Shown here piece after piece: positions 58,811-64,000 of a stretch of DNA of 64,000 nt. Origin of the DNA: an uncultured Chitinophaga sp. (GTDB taxonomy: Bacteria > Bacteroidota > Bacteroidia > Chitinophagales > Chitinophagaceae); contig NZ_CALEJS010000015.1 of the NCBI RefSeq assembly GCF_937898475.1, positions 496,001 to 560,000 on the forward strand, given 5' to 3'. The translations under genes and the position numbers were made by a program. A model generated the notes under the pieces. It made no database searches and was not told the DNA's origin. It saw nothing but the letters and a program-made list of their open reading frames with translations. Position 1 is the first letter of the stretch. Each line of letters begins with the position of its first letter.

Positions 58811-59662
58811 ATGCGTTGGCAAAATAAACGTTTAAGTGATAATGTAGAAGACCGCAGGCGCGGCGGCGGTATGCGTAGTATTGGCATAGGCGGCGGCATT
58901 GGCGGCATCATTATTATCGTGCTGGCTTTATTGTTCAATAAAGACCCGCAGACGGTATTGCAACAGGTGCAATCAGGCGGCGCCAGTACGGAAACATCCG
59001 AAACGGTTACTGCCGGCAGCGATGAATCAGCCCGTATGGCATCCACCGTACTCGCATCTACAGAAGATGTATGGGCCCAACAATTCAGTGCGCTTAATAA
59101 AACCTATACTCCGCCTAAAATGGTATTGTTCAGCAATGCTACGGAAAGCGGTTGTGGTTTTGCCCAGTCTGCGATGGGACCTTTCTACTGTCCGGCAGAT
59201 GACAAGGTATACCTGGACCTTACTTTCTTTGATGAAATGCGGCAGCGTTTCAATGTAGTAGGCGATTTTGCCCAGGCATATGTGATTGCACATGAAGTAG
59301 GGCACCATGTACAGAACCTGCTGGGCATCAGCAGTAAGGTGCAGGCTATGCGCCAGCGGATGAGTGAAACAGAGTATAATAAGTTGTCTGTAAAACTTGA
59401 ACTGCAGGCGGATTTCCTGGCGGGCTTGTGGGCACATCACGCAGATAAAATGGACGCCATCCTGGAAAGCGGCGACATAGAAGAAGCGCTGAATGCTGCC
59501 AGTGCGGTGGGGGATGATAAGCTGCAGCAGGCAACACAGGGTAGGGTAGTGCCGGATGCATTCACCCACGGAACATCTGAACAGCGGATGTACTGGTTCA
59601 AAAAAGGGTTTACAACAGGAGACCTTAAGCAGGGAGACACTTTCGCTGCGATCAATAACTAG
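58811..59662 (+). CDS. Neutral zinc metallopeptidase (YpfJ family)
   Basis: The 283-residue protein has a cytoplasmic basic start (MRWQNKRLSDNVEDRRRGGG), one transmembrane segment (GIGGIIIIVLALLF, ~29-42), a linker, and the peptidase domain with the zinc site His161-Glu-x-x-His165 in IAHEVGHHVQNLLG, preceded by CGFAQSAMGPFYCPADDKVYLDLTFF and followed by ELQADFLAGLWAHHAD with the third ligand Glu/Asp region. This matches YpfJ/KPN-type neutral zinc metallopeptidases of the inner membrane facing the periplasm. Its stop interlocks with the stop of the convergent kinase gene via CTAG. Target substrates are unknown. Confidence 0.92.
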   Translation: MRWQNKRLSDNVEDRRRGGGMRSIGIGGGIGGIIIIVLALLFNKDPQTVLQQVQSGGASTETSETVTAGSDESARMASTVLASTEDVWAQQFSALNKTYTPPKMVLFSNATESGCGFAQSAMGPFYCPADDKVYLDLTFFDEMRQRFNVVGDFAQAYVIAHEVGHHVQNLLGISSKVQAMRQRMSETEYNKLSVKLELQADFLAGLWAHHADKMDAILESGDIEEALNAASAVGDDKLQQATQGRVVPDAFTHGTSEQRMYWFKKGFTTGDLKQGDTFAAINN

Positions 59663-61650
59663 TTTATCTGCTCCTGTACCACAATAGTATAGCCCTGCAG
59701 GTTAGTATCCTCTTCTGATAACGGGACGGTAAAGAAAAAGCGGGTACCGGTGCCCGGCTGGCTGTCAAACCAGATGCATCCCCGGTTAAGCTCTACAAAA
59801 TCCTTAGAGAGGGAAAGCCCAAGTCCGCAGCCTCTTTCGTTCTGCGTACCGGAGGTAGAATAGTATATATTGGAAAAGATCTTATGCTGATCCTTTTCGG
59901 GGATGCCGATACCGGTGTCCTGCACGCAGATCTCCAGGAAAGCCCCTTTTACCTGTCCTGAAATATGAATGTTGTTACCGGCAGGCGTAAATTTGATCGC
60001 ATTGCTGATCAGGTTGCGCAGTACCACTTTAATCATATCCGGATCCGCAAATACCATTACGGGCTTCAGTAGCTGGTGACTCAGGCGTATTTCTTTCTGT
60101 CGGGACAATGTCTGCAGTAATTCAAATTCCCGGTTAAAAATACTGGTGATCTCAAAGTCATCTGCTTTCACGCGGATGCCTTTCATCTGGCTGCTGGCCC
60201 AGTTAAGGAGGTTATCCATCATGTAGGCGGTATTCTTCATGTCGCGCCAAAGTTCGTCGGTAAATTCCTGGAACTGATCACGCTCCAGTTTATTATCGCG
60301 CAGCAGGAACAACATGCCTTCCAGTATGGCGAGCGGTGAGCGAAGGTCATGGGAAATCACTGAAAAGATCTTGTCTTTTACCTGGTTCAGGTTACCCAAC
60401 GCAGCATTCTGATCAAGAATGATCATGTTTTGCTGGGATACTTCGGCGTTGCGGCTGTTGAGCTGGCGTGAAAGCTCCTGCTGGCGCCGGTAAAGGCGGT
60501 ACAGCAATACAGCCACCGGAACCAGAATGGCTAACAGGAAGGAGCACACGGCAACCAGTGTCCGCTGTTTCCGGATGGTGGCCAGGTGGGCGCGCTGTTC
60601 TTCTTTCAGTAGCAGGTTTTCTGCCTGCTTTTTCTCCGATTCATACTTCTCTTTCGTGTTGGCGATGATCCGCTGTTTTTCGGCCGCGAAGAACTTTTCC
60701 TTCAGCAGGGAGTATTCATGATAATGCTGCAGGGCGGCAATATAATCCTGCCGGGAAGAGTCGAGTTGCGCAAGGTATTGATAGTAGATCATCTCGTTCT
60801 TTGCATTCCGCAGGGTAGCATTGATCCGGGCTGCGTGCTGCAACTGTTCGGCAGCCCTGGCATAACGCCTGAGGAGGGTATTTACCCGGCCAAGGTTCAG
60901 CCGGGCCTTGCCGATACCCGGTTTGTTATCTGTTGCAGTATAATATTGCAGGGATCGTTCCAGGTAAATAAGGGCACTATCGTACCTCCCCTGTTCCTCA
61001 TAGATCAGTCCTATATTCTCGTAGGTAAATCCAAGTCCCCGTTTGTCATGCAAGGCCAGTTTAAGCATTTCTGATTCCCGGAGGTAGTGCAGCGCGGCAT
61101 TGAACTGTTTGAGCTGCATGCAGGATGAGCCGATATTATTCAACGTTTTGGCAATCTCCACCTGCTCGTTGAACCGGCGTTTAATAAGCAGGGATTTCTT
61201 CTGGTACACCAGTGCCTGGGCGGGGTTATTTTGTTCTATCAGTATATTGCCAATGTCGTTGTACAGAACACCGGTTGTATGCACATAGCCATACTTTTCA
61301 GCCATCTTCAGCGCCTCCATGGTAAGGTCCATCTGTTTATCCAGGTTGCCACGGGTATTCTCTACGAGGGCCTGGTTACGGATAGCCCATACAATACCTG
61401 CTGTATACTGCAGGCTGTCTGACAGTTTTAAAGCCTCCGCAGCATATTTAGCCGCTTCCTCAGCATCCCTGGTAAAATAAAGCCTGCTCAACTGGTTAAG
61501 CAACTTTACCCGTACGGTGTCATGGTGGGGATGCGCCTGCAGGCTTAGCCGCACGCTGTCGGTCGCTGATGTCTGCGCCATTAGCGGCGTATGTACCATA
61601 GAAAATAATATCCAGGTAACCGGTAGGTATAGGAAACGACTCTTGCTCAT
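59659..61650 (-). CDS. Sensor histidine kinase with TPR repeats
   Basis: A 663-residue protein: signal peptide (FLYLPVTWILFSMVHTPLMAQ), periplasmic TPR repeats over ~40-320 (EAAKYAAEALKLSDSLQYTAGIVWAIRNQALV, NIGNILIEQNNPAQALVYQKKSLL, YENIGLIYEEQGRYDSALIYLERSLQYY), one transmembrane helix near 365-385 (LVAVCSFLLAILVPVAVLLYRLY), a coiled coil, HisKA with VISHDLRSPLAILEG and HATPase with NLISNAIKFTPAGN, DTGIGIPEKD and GCGLGLSLS. It lacks a receiver, so its partner regulator is elsewhere. TPR kinases of this design are common in Bacteroidota and probably bind periplasmic proteins. No target gene is adjacent. Confidence 0.93.
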   Translation of the reverse strand: MSKSRFLYLPVTWILFSMVHTPLMAQTSATDSVRLSLQAHPHHDTVRVKLLNQLSRLYFTRDAEEAAKYAAEALKLSDSLQYTAGIVWAIRNQALVENTRGNLDKQMDLTMEALKMAEKYGYVHTTGVLYNDIGNILIEQNNPAQALVYQKKSLLIKRRFNEQVEIAKTLNNIGSSCMQLKQFNAALHYLRESEMLKLALHDKRGLGFTYENIGLIYEEQGRYDSALIYLERSLQYYTATDNKPGIGKARLNLGRVNTLLRRYARAAEQLQHAARINATLRNAKNEMIYYQYLAQLDSSRQDYIAALQHYHEYSLLKEKFFAAEKQRIIANTKEKYESEKKQAENLLLKEEQRAHLATIRKQRTLVAVCSFLLAILVPVAVLLYRLYRRQQELSRQLNSRNAEVSQQNMIILDQNAALGNLNQVKDKIFSVISHDLRSPLAILEGMLFLLRDNKLERDQFQEFTDELWRDMKNTAYMMDNLLNWASSQMKGIRVKADDFEITSIFNREFELLQTLSRQKEIRLSHQLLKPVMVFADPDMIKVVLRNLISNAIKFTPAGNNIHISGQVKGAFLEICVQDTGIGIPEKDQHKIFSNIYYSTSGTQNERGCGLGLSLSKDFVELNRGCIWFDSQPGTGTRFFFTVPLSEEDTNLQGYTIVVQEQIN

Positions 61651-61765
61651 GTTAATACGATGGCATAGATTATCCGGTGTTCACTGCGTATTTTAACGGG
61701 GATAATTACACGATCCGGGATAAAATTAATGCTAAATAACCAGTAATCAAAGAAGGGGCTGACAA

Positions 61766-62203
61766 TTAATCATTTGCAGCAACAGAAGCCTGTGTTTCCG
61801 GCACTTTACCTGTAAGATGGATAACATTACCTTCAGGATCTTCAAAATAGGCCACACGCTGCCCCCAGGGTTTGGTGGCCGGGGGCACCAGCATATGGGC
61901 GCCCTGCAGCTCCAGCCGCTCAGACATGAGGTCTACATTATCGGTATACAGGCATAGTTCAAATTGCTTATTGGCATTAAGGAGGATGTTCTTTTCCACA
62001 TGTTCTTCTGCTACTTCATATTGGGTGAGGCCCAGCGCGGCTTCTCCCAGCTTCAGGTATACATAAGACGGGCTTTCAGGTGCAGCCGGCCACTGACGGA
62101 TATGTTCAAAACCCAGCACCCGGCAATAAAACTCCATACAGGCGGCTACATCTTTTACATATATGATGGGGAAGGGGTTGCGGAACATACAAAAACATTT
62201 CAT
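61766..62203 (-). CDS. VOC family (glyoxalase/bleomycin resistance) protein
   Basis: This 145-residue protein has the two beta-alpha-beta-beta-beta units of the vicinal oxygen chelate fold: NPFPIIYVKDVAACMEFYCRVLGFE, SPSYVYLKLGEAALGL and NKQFELCLYTDNVDLMSERLELQGAHMLVPPATKPWGQRVAYFEDPEGNVIHLTG. Such proteins bind antibiotics, fosfomycin-type substrates or metal ions, and roles range from resistance to isomerase activity. The metal-binding residues cannot be assigned confidently by eye. Starts at 62203 and 62188 (MFRNPFPI) are both possible. It is divergent from a tetracycline-type efflux pump, so both might serve small-molecule defence, though that is only inferred. Confidence 0.88.
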   Translation of the reverse strand: MKCFCMFRNPFPIIYVKDVAACMEFYCRVLGFEHIRQWPAAPESPSYVYLKLGEAALGLTQYEVAEEHVEKNILLNANKQFELCLYTDNVDLMSERLELQGAHMLVPPATKPWGQRVAYFEDPEGNVIHLTGKVPETQASVAAND

Positions 62204-62338
62204 TTAAGTTAATTAATAATTGACAATTAATGACTAATAATCATAGCATTTGCACCCCACTTCAACACAAGTCCCAGGATTATTTATTGTTATTTATTCA
62301 TTATTAATTAAATAACTTGCGGCCAAATTTACCGCATC

Positions 62339-63562
62339 ATGACTGTTAAGCGGAGTGCCGCGCTGAGTTTCATTTTTGTTACGATACTGATCGATGTCAT
62401 TGGTTTTGGTATCATCATCCCGGTAATGCCCAAACTGATTGAGCATCTCACAGGGGGAGGATTGAGCGAAGCTTCCCAGTATGGAGGCTGGCTATTGTTT
62501 GCTTTTGCAGTTACGCAATTCTTTTGTTCACCAATAGTAGGAGGGCTGAGCGACCGTTATGGCCGCAGACCGGTGCTGCTCCTGGCGCTGCTGGGTTTTG
62601 GGATAGACTACCTCTTCCTGGCTTTTGCGCCCACCATAACATGGCTGTTCGTAGGCCGCATAATTGCAGGCGCCACCGGCGCCAGTATGACCACTGCCAC
62701 GGCCTATATAGCCGATGTAAGCGAACCTGAAAAAAGAGCGCAGAATTTCGGGCTGGTAGGTGCTGCATTTGGGCTGGGTTTTATCATTGGACCGGTAATA
62801 GGTGGACTGTTCAGCCACTGGGGTCCGAGGGCGCCTTTCCTGGCTGCAGCCGCCCTTACTTTTATCAATGTATTGTATGGCTATTTTATACTGCCGGAAT
62901 CACTGCTGCCGGAAAATCGCCGTGCCTTTGACTGGAAAAGGGCAAATCCGCTGGGATCACTGATGCACCTGTGGCGCTACCCGGTGGTAACGGGCCTGAT
63001 CGCATCGCTGGTGCTGATTTACATTGCGGCCCATTCCGTACAATCCACCTGGAGTTACTTCACCATGCTGAAATTTAACTGGAACGAAACCTGGGTGGGA
63101 TACTCGCTGGGATTTGTGGGATTGCTGATTGCCCTGGTACAGGGACTGCTGATCAGGATCACAATTCCTAAGCTGGGACAGAAGTGGTCAATTTACACCG
63201 GCCTGTTATTGTACACCTTCGGGCTGATACTGTTTGCCTTTGCGGATAAAGGATGGATGATGTTTATTTTCCTGGTGCCCTACTGCATGGGGGGGATCTG
63301 CGGGCCTGCATTGCAGGGCGTTATATCCAGCCAGGTACCTCCTACGGAACAGGGAGAGCTGCAGGGGGCGCTGACAAGCCTGATCAGTGTTACATCCATT
63401 ATAGGTCCGCCGGTGATGACCAACCTGTTTGCCTGGTTTACAAAACCCGGCGCTCCGGTGCATTTTCCAGGCGCCCCTTTCCTGGCAGGAGCAGTACTGA
63501 CGTTCACCAGTATACTTTTATCCCGGCAGGTACTGGAGGCCTTCGGGGAAAACAAAAAATAG
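62339..63562 (+). CDS. Tet-type MFS efflux transporter
   Basis: The 407-residue major facilitator has 12 hydrophobic segments and the antiporter motif A GGLSDRYGRRPVLL (loop 2-3), and motif C-like GLVGAAFGLGFIIGPVIGG (segment 5), as in TetA and related drug:proton antiporters. ATAYIADVSEPEKRAQNFGLVGAAFGLG is characteristic of the TCR/Tet family. Chromosomal members frequently export sugars, antibiotics or metabolites and do not necessarily give tetracycline resistance. No tetR-like repressor is adjacent; the divergent VOC gene is the nearest neighbour. Start is ATG 62339. Confidence 0.92.
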   Translation: MTVKRSAALSFIFVTILIDVIGFGIIIPVMPKLIEHLTGGGLSEASQYGGWLLFAFAVTQFFCSPIVGGLSDRYGRRPVLLLALLGFGIDYLFLAFAPTITWLFVGRIIAGATGASMTTATAYIADVSEPEKRAQNFGLVGAAFGLGFIIGPVIGGLFSHWGPRAPFLAAAALTFINVLYGYFILPESLLPENRRAFDWKRANPLGSLMHLWRYPVVTGLIASLVLIYIAAHSVQSTWSYFTMLKFNWNETWVGYSLGFVGLLIALVQGLLIRITIPKLGQKWSIYTGLLLYTFGLILFAFADKGWMMFIFLVPYCMGGICGPALQGVISSQVPPTEQGELQGALTSLISVTSIIGPPVMTNLFAWFTKPGAPVHFPGAPFLAGAVLTFTSILLSRQVLEAFGENKK

Positions 63563-63586
63563 TTCATTATTAGCTACTTTTGAGCC

Positions 63587-63865
63587 ATGAAGCCGATCAT
63601 TACTATAGAATATTGTCCAAAATGCGGGTGGCTGCTCCGCTCTGCCTGGATGGCACAGGAATTGCTAACCACCTTCGCCGATGATCTGGGGGGAGTTACC
63701 CTCCGGCCCAGCGAAGTGGCGGGCAGCTTTATTATCTATATTGATGATGAGAAGCTGCTGGATCGCAAGGAATTTGGGCATTTCCCGGAGATTAAGGAAC
63801 TAAAGCAAATGGTAAGAGATAAAGTAAACCCGGGTAAAAGCCTGGGCCATGCTGACCGGAAGTAA
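63587..63865 (+). CDS. SelT/SelW/SelH (Rdx) family redox protein
   Basis: A 92-residue thioredoxin-fold protein with the redox motif Cys10-Pro-Lys-Cys13 in IEYCPKCGWLLRSAWMAQELL, near the N-terminus, followed by a GSFIIYIDDEKLLDRKEFGHFPEIKELKQMVRD end, matching the bacterial selenoprotein W-like group in which Sec is replaced by Cys. Such proteins act in thiol-disulphide exchange with glutathione or thioredoxin; the partner here is unknown. It follows the MFS gene by 24 bases and may be co-transcribed with it. Confidence 0.92.
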   Translation: MKPIITIEYCPKCGWLLRSAWMAQELLTTFADDLGGVTLRPSEVAGSFIIYIDDEKLLDRKEFGHFPEIKELKQMVRDKVNPGKSLGHADRK

Positions 63866-63874
63866 ACACATTGA

Positions 63875-64000
63875 ATGCAAAACAGGACATACGCCACCAT
63901 CTTACTGCTGCTCTGCACCGGCATGCTGAAGGCGCAGCATACGCAAACAGATACCACCACCGTACGCAGCGATACCACCATACACCGACCGAGCTTTTTT
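63875..64000 (+). CDS. Secreted protein, 5' part only
   Basis: An open frame runs from ATG 63875 to the window edge (42 codons). It begins with a signal peptide (MQNRTYATILLLLCTGMLKA) followed by a low-complexity Thr/Asp linker (HTQTDTTTVRSDTTIH). It lies nine bases after the SelW-like gene and is probably in the same transcript. The family cannot be determined from this fragment. Confidence 0.6.
   Translation, partial: MQNRTYATILLLLCTGMLKAQHTQTDTTTVRSDTTIHRPSFF

Noticed and set aside
1..64000. Mobile element or CRISPR array
   Set aside because: I saw no transposase or integrase frame, no regularly spaced repeats of CRISPR type, and no target-site duplication anywhere in the window.

Overview
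The window looks like a chromosomal segment of a Bacteroidota soil bacterium of the Chitinophaga/Chitinophagaceae type. Evidence: a SusC/SusD polysaccharide utilisation locus (PUL) driven by a one-protein hybrid two-component regulator, a gliding/type IX secretion C-terminal sorting domain, LytTR/LytS and TPR-type histidine kinases, DUF6496 and SMUG2-like proteins, and promoters of the TTTG-N(19-21)-TAnnTTTG type. No tRNA, rRNA, CRISPR array, phage or IS element was recognised; the region reads as ordinary chromosome with accessory patches.

Layout. 0-1 kb: 5' part of a GH78-like alpha-L-rhamnosidase. 1.2-4.7 kb: a small ORF plus a bestrophin-family channel behind a near-perfect sigma-54 promoter, then NDH-2 and a lone succinate dehydrogenase cytochrome b. 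4.7-10.4 kb: YCII protein, NmrA-type reductase, a four-GAF sigma-54 activator and a secreted alpha/beta hydrolase; the NmrA and hydrolase genes each have a -24/-12 sequence upstream, so this looks like a local sigma-54 regulon. 10.8-14 kb: a large Gly-rich, SprB-like, T9SS-sorted surface protein. 14.4-16.6 kb: two unknown proteins and a thioredoxin-reductase-like flavoprotein. 16.7-29.2 kb: the PUL (regulator, SusC, SusD, surface glycan-binding lipoprotein, clan GH-A hydrolase). 29.2-36 kb: Ada-like zinc domain protein with a 2OG-Fe(II) oxygenase, an ABC ATPase, SMUG2-like glycosylase, cold shock protein, calcium-type P-ATPase. 36-40 kb: a decayed TonB receptor, YdcF-like protein and a LytTR/LytS pair. 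40.7-42.8 kb: a divergent terpene synthase and a GH26 mannanase-like enzyme. 42.8-44.3 kb: an operon of an actin-like ATPase and a bactofilin. 44.5-49.7 kb: histone-like DUF6496, a putative sigma-54 small transcript, DUF763, two small lipoproteins, an MsbA-like exporter, a thioesterase. 49.8-64 kb: TonB receptor, DUF695 protein, DUF1328 peptide, BamA-like protein, FdhF/FdhD pair, zinc peptidase, TPR kinase, VOC protein, Tet-type MFS pump, SelW-like protein and the start of a secreted protein.

Most interesting points: (1) the actin-like protein next to bactofilin appears circularly permuted, with its phosphate-1 motif at the C-terminus; (2) a set of four sigma-54-type promoters, two flanking the activator gene and one driving an apparently terminator-bounded small transcript at about 44.97-45.11 kb; (3) 21-bp-phased direct repeats upstream of susC that fit an AraC-type operator; (4) a terpene synthase with non-canonical metal-binding motifs. 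All functional calls are by motif and family recognition only; no searches were run.
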